From an uncultured Clostridia bacterium (lineage in GTDB: Bacteria; Bacillota; Clostridia; TANB77; CAG-508): a stretch of DNA of 41,769 bases. The position numbers and the translations under genes are program-made. Where the stretch lies: NCBI GenBank assembly GCA_944386335.1, contig CALXAQ010000113.1:1-41769 (forward strand), written 5' to 3'. The notes under the pieces were generated by a model. It was not told the origin of the DNA. It saw only the letters and a program-made list of their open reading frames with translations, and searched no databases. Within the stretch, counting starts at the first letter, position 1. The number at the start of each line of letters is the position of its first letter. Shown piece after piece: positions 25,934-34,353 of this stretch.

Positions 25934-26980
25934 ATGATACAAAATAGAAAAAAAGGAAAAGTATTATTAGGAATGAGTGGAGGAGTAGATAGTTCTGTAG
26001 CAGCTGTGCTCTTAAAAGAGAAAGGATTTGAGGTAATAGGAACTACTATGCAATTATGGGAAAATGTACAGGGAACGGTAGAAGATGCCAAAAAAGTTTG
26101 TGAGAAATTAGAAATACCACATCATGTAATAGATTGCACAAAAGAATTTCGCACTCATGTAGTAGAAAATTTTATTGAGTGCTATACTTGTGCCAAAACG
26201 CCAAACCCATGTGTAGAGTGTAACCAATATTTAAAATTTGGTGCATTTTATGAGGAAGCAAAAAAATTAGGGTGTGAATATATTGCCACAGGTCATTATG
26301 CCAAAATAGAATATGAAGAAACTTATGGAACTTATGTGATGAAAAAGTCCCAAGCTAAGGAGAAAGATCAAACCTATTTTTTATATGGTATCAAAAAAGA
26401 AATATTGCCACATGTTCTTTTTCCATTAGAAGAATTAAAAGACAAAGAACAAGTAAGAAAGATAGCAGAAGAGTATGATTTGTCTGTTGTGCATAAAAAG
26501 GATAGCCAAGAAATTTGCTTTATACCAGATAATGATTATGTTTCTTTCTTAAAGAAAGAGGGACAAAAAGAAAAACAAGGAAACATTGTACTAAAAAATG
26601 GTACCATTTTGGGAAAACATAAAGGACTTATGCATTATACAGTAGGGCAAAGAAAAGGCTTAGGCATCGCTTATGAAAAACCATTATATGTCATTTCCCT
26701 AAATGCAGAAACAAAAGAGGTAATTGTGGGAGAAGAAGCGGATTTATATCAAACTACTTTGCTAGCTACTAATGTAAATTTTTTATTACCAATTTTTTCT
26801 ACTGAGATGAACGTAACGGTAAAAATACGTTATCGTGCGAAAGAAGCACAGGCAACTATAAAAAAACAAGAAGAAAATTGGTTGGTAACTTTTAAAGAAC
26901 CACAAAGGGCTATTACACCAGGGCAATCTGTAGTCTTTTATATAGGAGATATGGTGCTAGGGGGAGGTATTATAAAATAA
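25934..26980 (+). CDS. mnmA: tRNA-specific 2-thiouridylase MnmA
   Basis: The 348-residue enzyme thiolates U34 of tRNA-Lys, Glu and Gln, using sulfur relayed from a cysteine desulfurase. The PP-loop is GMSGGVDSSVAAVLL. The catalytic Cys pair lies in NPCVECN and SQEICFIP. The C-terminal beta-barrel has HYTVGQRKGLGIAYEKPLY. AGGAG precedes ATG 25934. The cysteine desulfurase at 33138 is a candidate sulfur donor but is not adjacent. It probably shares a transcript with aspS. Confidence 0.94.
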   Translation: MIQNRKKGKVLLGMSGGVDSSVAAVLLKEKGFEVIGTTMQLWENVQGTVEDAKKVCEKLEIPHHVIDCTKEFRTHVVENFIECYTCAKTPNPCVECNQYLKFGAFYEEAKKLGCEYIATGHYAKIEYEETYGTYVMKKSQAKEKDQTYFLYGIKKEILPHVLFPLEELKDKEQVRKIAEEYDLSVVHKKDSQEICFIPDNDYVSFLKKEGQKEKQGNIVLKNGTILGKHKGLMHYTVGQRKGLGIAYEKPLYVISLNAETKEVIVGEEADLYQTTLLATNVNFLLPIFSTEMNVTVKIRYRAKEAQATIKKQEENWLVTFKEPQRAITPGQSVVFYIGDMVLGGGIIK

Positions 26981-27005
26981 GCACAAACAAATTTTTGTAT
27001 TTCTA

Positions 27006-27034
27006 TTGACTATTGCTTCTACGTATGTTACAAT
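27006..27034 (+). promoter_or_regulatory. Promoter for the 78-residue protein
   Basis: TTGACT (27006-27011), a 17-base spacer, then TACAAT (27029-27034). Confidence 0.7.
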
Positions 27035-27070
27035 AGGAAACATAATTTGGAATAGGGGAGGAATGATAGT

Positions 27071-27307
27071 ATGGAAGAGCAAGAAAACCCAAACCGTTTC
27101 GAACTAATATATGAACTATTAAATGAAATAGAAAATAATCAAATAGCAATAGTAACAATATTTCAAAATCATCATACGGTGACGATGAAAAAACTAATGA
27201 AGATGCAAGAACATGATGAAATTGTAGACATGGTTAATCAAATATTCGAAAGAAGAATTAGCCGTATAGAAGAGGCTTTATGTAAAATAGAAGGAAAACT
27301 AGGTTAG
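27071..27307 (+). CDS. Small hypothetical protein, 78 residues
   Basis: I do not recognise this protein. It is acidic and helical with no signal or membrane segment. FELIYELLNEIENNQ and VNQIFERRISRIEEAL suggest two helices separated by a His-rich turn (FQNHHT). A strong promoter, the ribosome binding site GGGGAGG and a proper terminator make it a real gene. It stands alone between mnmA and the convergent deacetylase. Confidence 0.7.
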   Translation: MEEQENPNRFELIYELLNEIENNQIAIVTIFQNHHTVTMKKLMKMQEHDEIVDMVNQIFERRISRIEEALCKIEGKLG

Positions 27308-27313
27308 TAGGAA

Positions 27314-27356
27314 GAGAGGAAGTACAAAAAATATTTCCTCTCTCAATTTAATTTTT
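27314..27356. terminator. Terminator between convergent genes
   Basis: GAGAGGAA (27314-27321) pairs with TTCCTCTC (27335-27342), followed by a T-rich tail on the plus strand. The minus-strand gene ends at 27348. Confidence 0.7.
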
Positions 27357-28146
27357 AGGAAGAATAGAGTGAAAAGTAGAAAAAGAATAACCTTCTTGCT
27401 TTAAAAATCGAATAGATGCTTGTAGGGCAGTATACGACTTACTAACATCTATAGTATCGTGCATCAAAATTACAAGAGTACCTTTATTTTTACAGCTATT
27501 TTTTAAATTCTCTAGTAACTGGGAAGGAGAATACTTATGTATGGAGTCGTTATTTAATGCGTTCCAATCTACATATTGGTAACCTATTTCTCTTAAATAA
27601 AATTTAGCATGTTGTTTAGCAACAGCATAGTCAGTAGTATGAGAACCGATTAGGAAAACGAAATAAATGAGATTGATAAGAGGGTAACCTTAAGGCTTTT
27701 GATATAGCTTCATCTGTTTTATGAATTTCATCCAAAAAAGATGTTCTACTCTGATATAGTTTTGTATTTTGATGGGAATAGCTATGGTTAGCAATAAAAT
27801 GTCCCTCCTCATAGGCACGCTTTACAATGTTTGGAAATTCCTCTACACGAGAACCAATTACAAAAAAATTAGCAAGTATGTTTTCTTCTTTTAAAATATC
27901 TAGGATAATAGGAGTAGCCACTTTTGTTGGTCCATCATCAAATGTGAGATAAGCCACTTTTTCTGAACCTATGTAGAGAGCATCTATTTTTGACTGAGTA
28001 TCTTCTAAAAAAGAAGTGGAAGCACTTTTAGAAGCAGGTTCTTCTTGCAAAAAAAGAAAAAAACAAATACTTAGCCCTATACAAAGAAAAAATGACATAA
28101 TGGAAAAGCATAGAAATTGTTTTTTTGTAATAAAATAAATTTTCAT
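27348..28146 (-). CDS. Polysaccharide deacetylase with a +1 frameshift at CGG
   Basis: This CE4-family membrane-anchored deacetylase (265 residues after the shift) has an N-terminal hydrophobic segment at about 8-30. YLTFDDGPTKVATPIILDIL is motif 1, NHSYSHQN motif 2 and LFRFP motif 3. In the zero frame, motif 3 continues Asn, Arg (CGG), FSYY and stop. Skipping C27648 gives RFP-N-G-SHTTDYAVAKQHAKF, the normal continuation, ending with LVILMHD and FHSILPKN. The start at 28146 has no convincing ribosome binding site, so it is provisional. Peptidoglycan deacetylation is likely. Confidence 0.88.
27645..27651 (-). other. +1 frameshift site AAT-C-GGT in the deacetylase
   Basis: On the minus strand the zero frame reads CCT AAT CGG TTC TCA. 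Homology requires AAT, skip C27648, then GGT TCT CAT ACT ACT GAC. This is the only one of the four sites where the +1 codon is GGU. It restores the conserved Gly of motif 3. Confidence 0.88.
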
Positions 28147-28404
28147 AATAAAAAATATATGGGAGAATTTCAAAAATATGCATAGTTTTCAATAATAGCA
28201 TTAATATTTGATAGAAAAATATTTAAGTTTTGGTGTTTTTTATAGACATCTAAATAATAGTTAACTTGCTATATTAACTGCTAAATGTTTCCAATTTTTT
28301 TATATTTTATATGTTACTAAAAATAGATAATTTTATATTTTGCCAAAAACGAATCTAAAGAAAACAAAAATAAAAAAAGGACAAAAATAAAAAAAGAGTG
28401 ACTA

Positions 28405-28433
28405 TTGACGCATTAAATAAATCATTGTATAAT
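28405..28433 (+). promoter_or_regulatory. Strong promoter in the gene-free stretch
   Basis: TTGACG (28405-28410), a 17-base spacer, then TATAAT (28428-28433). No large gene starts downstream before the terminator at 28583. Confidence 0.75.
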
Positions 28434-28439
28434 GAAAAT

Positions 28440-28619
28440 AATGAATGTGGGAAATGCTATTGATATTTTTAAAAATATGAGAAATAGTAAAAAAGATATA
28501 GAATTATAAAAATAGAATAATAGAATTTAAGATGTAAAAAACAGAGGATGAATTTTAAAAGTAGGATATAGTTTGTAAAACTAACGTCTATTGTAAGATT
28601 TAAAAATAGACGTTTTTTT
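28440..28619 (+). ncRNA. Candidate small RNA or leaderless micro-ORF transcript
   Basis: A near-consensus promoter and a strong terminator (AACGTCTATT 28583-28592 with AATAGACGTT 28605-28614, then T7) define a transcript of about 180 bases. It contains a 22-codon frame (28441-28509) whose ATG would lie at or next to the transcription start. No Rfam-type structure is recognised. The rest of the 28147-28781 gap is A/T-rich with nothing else that I can support. Confidence 0.55.
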
Positions 28620-28781
28620 GATGTAAATATATTAAAAAATATAAATTTAGAAAATATAATTAAAAAAATCAAAAATATATTTTATAAATTATAAAAATTT
28701 TTCCCAGGAACATATTGCTAAATGCAAAAAATAAAGGTAAAATAAACAAGAAATTAGGAATAGAGAGAAGGATAGTAAGTT

Positions 28782-30158
28782 ATGAAAAAAAATCTTAGAT
28801 TTTATGTAGCATTTTATCTTGCAAAACTTGCAAGATGGACATTGAAAGTGTTAAAAAGAAATGCAAGTTATTTCCCAGGAAAGTTAGCTATTACCATATG
28901 TCCAGATTTTTTAGGAAGAATAGATAAGCCCAAAACCATTATTGGTGTAACTGGTACAAATGGAAAAACAACTGTATGTAATATATTAGAAGAAGCATTA
29001 AGAAAAAATGGTTATGAACTAATAGATAATCATTTAGGTTCTAATGTAAATTCTGGAATAGCATCTAGTTTAATAGAAGAGGCAGATAATAGAGGAAGGC
29101 AAAAAAAAGAAATAGCAGTATTTGAATTGGATGAAAGAAGTGCTGTAAAAATATATCCTTACCTAGTACCAACTTATTTAGTATGTACAAACTTGTTCCG
29201 TGATTCTTTAAGAAGAAATGCTCATACAGAGTTTATATTTAATATATTGAATAAATCTATTCCAAAAGAGACAAAGCTAATTTTAAATGGAGATGACCTA
29301 TTAGTTAGTAATTTAGCAAAAGAAAATGAGAGAGTATATTTTGGAATAGGTAGGTTAGAGACCGATGAAGACACTTGTCATAATATTGTGCAAGATATTA
29401 GTATTTGTCCAAATTGTAGTAGTAAATTAGAATGGGAATTTGTAAGGTATAATCATATAGGACGAGCACATTGTAGTAAATGTGATTTCTGTTCTCCACA
29501 AATAGATTATGAAGTAACACAAATAGACTTTGAACAAAAAAATATGACAATAAGAAATAACGGAATAGAAGAAACTTATGATATTATGAATGATAATATT
29601 ATTAACATTTATAATGTATTAACAGTTATTAGTGTTCTAAAAGAATTAGGAATGACAAAAGAGCAAATTGAAAAGGGATTAGAAGGGCAAAAAATTGTAG
29701 ATACTAGATATAGTGAAGAAATGATAAATGGAATAAAAGTAGTTACACATTTAGCAAAAGGATTAAATCCTATCGCATGCTCTAGAGTATTTGATTATGT
29801 AAGAAAGCAACCAGGAAATAAAGCAGTAATTATGATATTAGATAATCTACATGATGCAGCAACTAGTTCAGAGAATACAGCTTGGCAATATGATACAGAT
29901 TATGAGTTTTTAAATGATGATAGTATTAAACAAATTTTAATAGCAGGTGCAAGGTATTTAGATGGTTTAGTAAGATTAGAAATAGCAGATGTAGATAAAG
30001 ATAAAATTATAGCAAAAAGAAAAGAATTAGAACTAGTGCAAGACTTGGATTTAGAAGGAATAGATAAAGTATTTATTTTGCATGATTTACATTCTACAGA
30101 ATTAAGGGATAGAATAAAAGAACAGGTAAGAGAAAAGATAGAAAAAGAAAGAAAGTAG
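28782..30158 (+). CDS. murT: MurT-like Mur ligase, lipid II isoglutaminyl synthase subunit family
   Basis: The 458-residue Mur-ligase-fold protein has IIGVTGTNGKTTVCNILEE (ATP P-loop) and the MurT-specific Cys4 zinc insert (CPNC...CSKCDFC, about residues 207-237). The C-terminal DUF1727 region follows. In MurT/GatD the pair amidates D-Glu of lipid II. Near residue 370 the usual Asp-x-Ser-Trp motif, which supplies the third glutaminase triad residue in known pairs, reads Asn-Thr-Ala-Trp. The partner gene also lacks its triad residues. gatD-like follows after eight bases. Confidence 0.9.
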   Translation: MKKNLRFYVAFYLAKLARWTLKVLKRNASYFPGKLAITICPDFLGRIDKPKTIIGVTGTNGKTTVCNILEEALRKNGYELIDNHLGSNVNSGIASSLIEEADNRGRQKKEIAVFELDERSAVKIYPYLVPTYLVCTNLFRDSLRRNAHTEFIFNILNKSIPKETKLILNGDDLLVSNLAKENERVYFGIGRLETDEDTCHNIVQDISICPNCSSKLEWEFVRYNHIGRAHCSKCDFCSPQIDYEVTQIDFEQKNMTIRNNGIEETYDIMNDNIINIYNVLTVISVLKELGMTKEQIEKGLEGQKIVDTRYSEEMINGIKVVTHLAKGLNPIACSRVFDYVRKQPGNKAVIMILDNLHDAATSSENTAWQYDTDYEFLNDDSIKQILIAGARYLDGLVRLEIADVDKDKIIAKRKELELVQDLDLEGIDKVFILHDLHSTELRDRIKEQVREKIEKERK

Positions 30159-30166
30159 GGTAAGCT

Positions 30167-30868
30167 ATGGAAGAAGAAAAGAAAATAGAAATTTTATTTC
30201 CAGAATTTTGCAATTTGGCAGGGGACAGTAGTAATATGCGTTATTTGAGAAAATGTATGCCAAAAGCAGAATTTATAGAAACTAGTTTTGATGAAGAAAT
30301 GACTTTTACAAAAGAAAATGTAGATTTAATTTATTTAGGACCTATGACAGAGAGTAGACAAGAAAAAGTAATTGAAAAATTAAAACCATATACAGATACG
30401 ATTAAACAAAAAATAAAAGAAAATGTAACATTTTTATTTACAGGAAATGCTTTAGAAATTATGGGAAAATATATTGAAAATGAAGATGGAAGTAGAATAG
30501 AAGGATTAGGTATTTTTGATATTTATAGTAAAAGAGATATGCTAAATCGTCATAATAGCTTGTTTAAAGGACTTTTTGAAGATATAGAAATAGTAGGCTT
30601 TAAAAGCCAATTTAGTATGAGTTATGGAAATAACGAAAATTGTTATTTCGCAAAGGTGGAACATGGTATAGGTATGAATCCTAAAAGTCAATTAGAAGGA
30701 ATTTATGATCACCATTTTATAGGTACATATGTAATTGGCCCTATTTTAATATTAAACCCATTATTTACAAAAAGGGTGATAGAAATGATGGGAGTAGATA
30801 CGCCTTATTTAGCATTTGCACAAGAAACAATGGATGCTTATAAACAAAGATTAAAGGAAATTCATTAG
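30167..30868 (+). CDS. gatD: GatD-like glutamine amidotransferase, catalytic residues missing
   Basis: The 233-residue class I amidotransferase fold would pair with MurT. GSRIEGLGIFDIYSK and FIGTYVIGPILILN align with GatD. The nucleophile motif CGGYQ is replaced by TGNAL (Thr for Cys), and the His of GTYLHGP is Ile (GTYVIGP). Glutamine hydrolysis is therefore not expected. The pair may use free ammonia or do something else. The overlap of order and spacing with murT is typical. A terminator follows at 30871. Confidence 0.85.
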   Translation: MEEEKKIEILFPEFCNLAGDSSNMRYLRKCMPKAEFIETSFDEEMTFTKENVDLIYLGPMTESRQEKVIEKLKPYTDTIKQKIKENVTFLFTGNALEIMGKYIENEDGSRIEGLGIFDIYSKRDMLNRHNSLFKGLFEDIEIVGFKSQFSMSYGNNENCYFAKVEHGIGMNPKSQLEGIYDHHFIGTYVIGPILILNPLFTKRVIEMMGVDTPYLAFAQETMDAYKQRLKEIH

Positions 30869-30870
30869 AG

Positions 30871-30896
30871 CAACTGGAAAATACCAGTTGTTTTTT
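30871..30896 (+). terminator. Terminator after murT-gatD
   Basis: CAACTGG (30871-30877) pairs with CCAGTTG (30884-30890), followed by six T. Confidence 0.85.
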
Positions 30897-30982
30897 CTAC
30901 TTTAAGAAAAGATATCTGTATATTTTTTCGTGTGTATGAAATGTAAAAAAAAAGGTTATGCTATAGCAGGGAAGGTGAAAAT

Positions 30983-32527
30983 ATGCCAAGTCAAATTTAT
31001 TATAATGGAGATATTATTACAATGGAAAGAGAAGGAGAACAAGTAGAGGCAATTTTTGTAGAAAAAGGTGTTATTCAAAAAGTAGGACGTTGGGAAGAGA
31101 TTAAATTATATAAAAAGAAAGATACGCAAGAGATAGACTTAAAAGGAAAAACAATGCTACCAGCATTTATAGATGCACATAGTCATATAACAGCATTTGC
31201 AAAATCTCTTGCCTATATTTCACTAACAGAGTGTAAAAATATAACAGAGATTTTGGAAGAACTAGCAAAAAAAGTACAAGAGAAGGAACAAAATAATTGG
31301 ATAGTGGGAGTAGAATATGACCAAAATAATTTACAGGAAAAAAGATATCCTACTAGGTGGGAGTTAGATAAAGTGTGTAGAGATAGACCTATATGCATTA
31401 CGCATGTTTCAGGGCATATGGGAGTGGTGAATTCTAAGGGTCTAGAAATAATGCAAATTACGGAAGATAGTATTCCACCTGAAGGAGGACAATATGGAAA
31501 AGAGAATGGCATTTTAAATGGGTATTTAGAAGAAACAGCTTTTTTTGAAAAAACAAAATGGATAGATAAAATAAACAAAGAAAAATTATTTGATTTACTA
31601 GAAAAAGCACAAACAATCTATAGAAAATATGGAATAAAAACAGTGCAAGATGGACTGAGTAGTATAGAAGACTTTAACTTATTAAAAGAAATGAGTGAGA
31701 AGAGAAAGTGGAATATAGATGTAGTTAGTTATATAAAATTAGAAAATGCTAGTTTATTAGAAGAAAATAGAGCATATATGAAGAGATATCAAAATCATTT
31801 AAAAATAGGAGGATATAAAATAATTTTAGATGGTTCACCACAGGGAAAAACAGCATGGCTTACAAAACCGTATGAAGGAGAAACAGAATATAGGGGTTAT
31901 CCTAGCAAAACAGATAAAGAAGTAGAAGAAAGTGTAAAAAAGGCAGTAGTAGATAATATGCAGTTATTAGCACATTGTAATGGGGATGCAAGTGCAGACC
32001 AATATATACAAGCATGCAAAAAGATACCAATAAAAGAAATAAAAAGAATAAGACCGGTAATGATACATGCCCAAACAGTAAGGAAAGATCAATTAAAAAA
32101 AATGAAAGAAATTGGAATAATTCCATCTTTTTTCATAGCACATGTTTATTATTGGGGAGATATTCATTTAAAAAATTTGGGAGTTAATAGAACCAATCAT
32201 ATTAGCCCTGCCAAAGAAGCAGAAAAGTTAGGTTTAATTTATACTTTTCATCAAGATACACCTGTTATAGTACCTAATATGTTAGAAACAATCTGGTGTG
32301 CAGTAAATAGAAAAACCAAAGAGGGAATCTATTTAGTAGGAGAAGAAATTACGGTATATGAGGCATTAAAGGCAGTTACTATTTCAGCAGCTTATCAATA
32401 CTTTGAAGAAAAAGAGAAGGGAAGTATACGAGAAGGAAAAAAGGCAGATTTTGTTATTTTAGATAAAAATCCTTTAAAAGTACCAAAAGAAGCAATTAGA
32501 AATATAAAAGTAATAGAAGTAATATAA
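30983..32527 (+). CDS. YtcJ-like amidohydrolase
   Basis: The 514-residue amidohydrolase-3 family metalloenzyme resembles YtcJ and N-substituted formamide deformylase. FIDAHSHIT carries the first metal-binding His pair. Further ligands are likely in HVSGHMG, LLAHCNGDAS, MIHAQTV and FHQDTPV, and GSIREGKKADFVILDKNP is the C-terminal beta-sandwich signature. The substrate is unknown. AAGGTGA precedes ATG 30983. It stands alone after the murT-gatD terminator. Confidence 0.88.
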   Translation: MPSQIYYNGDIITMEREGEQVEAIFVEKGVIQKVGRWEEIKLYKKKDTQEIDLKGKTMLPAFIDAHSHITAFAKSLAYISLTECKNITEILEELAKKVQEKEQNNWIVGVEYDQNNLQEKRYPTRWELDKVCRDRPICITHVSGHMGVVNSKGLEIMQITEDSIPPEGGQYGKENGILNGYLEETAFFEKTKWIDKINKEKLFDLLEKAQTIYRKYGIKTVQDGLSSIEDFNLLKEMSEKRKWNIDVVSYIKLENASLLEENRAYMKRYQNHLKIGGYKIILDGSPQGKTAWLTKPYEGETEYRGYPSKTDKEVEESVKKAVVDNMQLLAHCNGDASADQYIQACKKIPIKEIKRIRPVMIHAQTVRKDQLKKMKEIGIIPSFFIAHVYYWGDIHLKNLGVNRTNHISPAKEAEKLGLIYTFHQDTPVIVPNMLETIWCAVNRKTKEGIYLVGEEITVYEALKAVTISAAYQYFEEKEKGSIREGKKADFVILDKNPLKVPKEAIRNIKVIEVI

Positions 32528-32577
32528 AGAAATGTTGCAAAAATATTACAAGAATATTACAGAATATGACAAAAAAG

Positions 32578-32606
32578 TTGCAAAAATATGACAAGTGTGC
32601 TATAAT
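32578..32606 (+). promoter_or_regulatory. Extended -10 promoter
   Basis: TTGCAA (32578-32583), a 17-base spacer, then TGC-TATAAT (32601-32606), with a TG extended -10. Confidence 0.7.
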
Positions 32607-32637
32607 AAAACTATATTCAAAAGAGAAGGTGAAAAAA

Positions 32638-32970
32638 ATGGAAATAGTGGCAGTAGTAGTTATATTAATGGGAGTAATTTTTTTATTAATTGCATATGCT
32701 ATCATGCAACTAAATTTAGCAGGAATTAGAGTAAAAGATTTCTGGAGCTTTATAGAAGCCAACCAAATGTTAGATAAATTATATCATTTTTCAAAAAGAT
32801 ATCAAAAAATGAGTCCGCAAGAACAAGTTGTTTTCTTAGCAGAAGCAGAAAAAGTATTCGAAGCATTTGATAAAGTTCCTAAAATTATTTGGGAAGAAGA
32901 ATATAATAAATATGCAGAGGTACTAGAAACTTATAAAAATATTAAAGTATTAAGATGGGTATCTAATTAA
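32638..32970 (+). CDS. Hypothetical single-pass membrane protein
   Basis: The 110-residue protein has one N-terminal membrane helix (about residues 3-25), followed by a charged helical domain with YHFSKRYQKMSPQEQVVFLAEAEKV and a Trp-rich end. ATG 32638 follows AGAAGGTGA; the longer in-frame extension overlaps the promoter. I do not recognise a family. It is monocistronic with its own promoter and terminator. Confidence 0.7.
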   Translation: MEIVAVVVILMGVIFLLIAYAIMQLNLAGIRVKDFWSFIEANQMLDKLYHFSKRYQKMSPQEQVVFLAEAEKVFEAFDKVPKIIWEEEYNKYAEVLETYKNIKVLRWVSN

Positions 32971-33010
32971 AATTGTTTTAACATAAAACCTTATAATATA
33001 GATAAAAAAG

Positions 33011-33048
33011 TTATCTTTGGAATTACACCACCAAAGATAATTTTTTTT
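33011..33048 (+). terminator. Terminator after the membrane protein gene
   Basis: A perfect 10-bp stem (33011-33020 with 33031-33040) with a 10-base loop and eight T. Confidence 0.92.
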
Positions 33049-33137
33049 GAACTTTTAGTATGGAAACTAAAAAAATGAATAATATTTATTAGAAATAATA
33101 TAATAAGAAAAATTAGTATTGTAAGGAAGGAATGAAA

Positions 33138-34284
33138 ATGAGAACAAGATATTTTGATCATGCGGCAACAACAGCAGTAAAAGAAGAAGTTTTAAAGGAA
33201 ATGTTGCCATTTTTTTATGTGGAATATGGAAATGCCTCCTCTTTATATCATAAACGGAAGAGAAGCAAAAAGAGCATTAGAACATGCAAGAAAGCAAGTG
33301 GCAACAGCAATTAATGGTGAACAAAAAGAAATTTACTTTACTGCCTGTGGAAGTGAAAGTGATAATTTAGCATTAAAAGGCGTCTCCTATGCAAATAGAC
33401 AAAAAGGAAATCATATTATTACAACAAAAATAGAACATCCTGCTATTTTGCAAGCTTGTCAAACACTAGAACAACAGGGGTATGAAATAACATATTTAAA
33501 TGTAGATGAAAATGGAATTATTTCTTTGCAAGAGTTAGAAAATGCAATAAAACCAACTACTATTCTAATAAGTGTTATGTTTGCCAACAATGAAATAGGC
33601 TCCATACAACCAATAGAAGAAATAGGAAAAATAGCAAGAAAACACACAATACTATTTCATACGGATAGTGTGCAGGCAGTTGGAAATATAAAAATAGATG
33701 TAGAAAAATGCAATATAGATTTACTTTCCATGTCAGCTCATAAATTTTATGGACCAAAAGGGGTAGGAGCATTATATGTAAGAGAAGGAGTTTTGTTTGA
33801 GAGGATACAAGATGGAGGTCACCAAGAAAAAAATAAAAGAGCAGGAACAGAAAATGTAGCAGGTATTGTGGGGATCGGAAAAGCAATAGAACTAGCCACA
33901 CAAAATTTAGAACAATATTGCAAAAGATTAGGAGAATTGAAGCAACAATATATTAATGGAATAAAAGAAAGAATACCAGAAGCAAAATTAAACGGTCATC
34001 CTGAGAAAAGGCTAGTTGGTAATATTAACTTTTCTTTTCCTAATATAGATGGGCAGGAATTATTGTTAGCATTAGACAGAAAGGGAATATGTGTGTCAAC
34101 AGGAAGTGCATGTAGTTCTGGTTTACTGAATCCATCTCATGTATTGTTAGCAATTGGTTTACCAAGAGAATATGCACAAGGAGCATTGAGAGTAAGTTTA
34201 GGAGAAGAAAATACAAAAGAGGATGTGCAATATTTAATAGATAATGTGGTAGAAATTGTAGAACAAATGAAAAGTATGCAGTAA
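33138..34284 (+). CDS. Cysteine desulfurase, with a +1 frameshift at CGG
   Basis: This PLP enzyme takes sulfur from cysteine for Fe-S clusters and tRNA thiolation (NifS/IscS family). YFDHAATTAV starts the protein. SAHKFYGPKG holds the PLP Lys (residue 202), and STGSACSSG the catalytic Cys (residue 325). The frame breaks after residue 39 in SSLYHK. The zero frame reads CGG and stops after 19 more codons. Skipping C33255 gives GREAKRALEHARKQVA, the normal continuation, for 381 residues in total, the usual length. Here the break is near the start, so almost no protein would be made without a shift. ATG 33138 is seven bases after AGGAAGG. Confidence 0.94.
33252..33258 (+). other. +1 frameshift site AAA-C-GGA in the cysteine desulfurase
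   Basis: The zero frame reads CAT AAA CGG AAG AGA. Homology requires AAA, skip C33255, then GGA AGA GAA GCA. The GGA is the conserved Gly of the GREAK motif. The P-site codon is AAA here, CTT in pyrG and mfd, and AAT in the deacetylase. Confidence 0.9.
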
Positions 34285-34353
34285 AAATTGAAAAAGTAAT
34301 GAATAAAATAAAGAAAATAGCTTCATACTATGACAAAAAGGATAAGGAAAGAA

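Noticed and set aside
1375..33258. Frame breaks explained as homopolymer sequencing errors
   Set aside because: None of the four sites is a long homopolymer (CTTCGGA twice, AAACGGA, AATCGGT), while the real long A tracts in dnaG keep the frame. All breaks share the CGG codon and the +1 direction.
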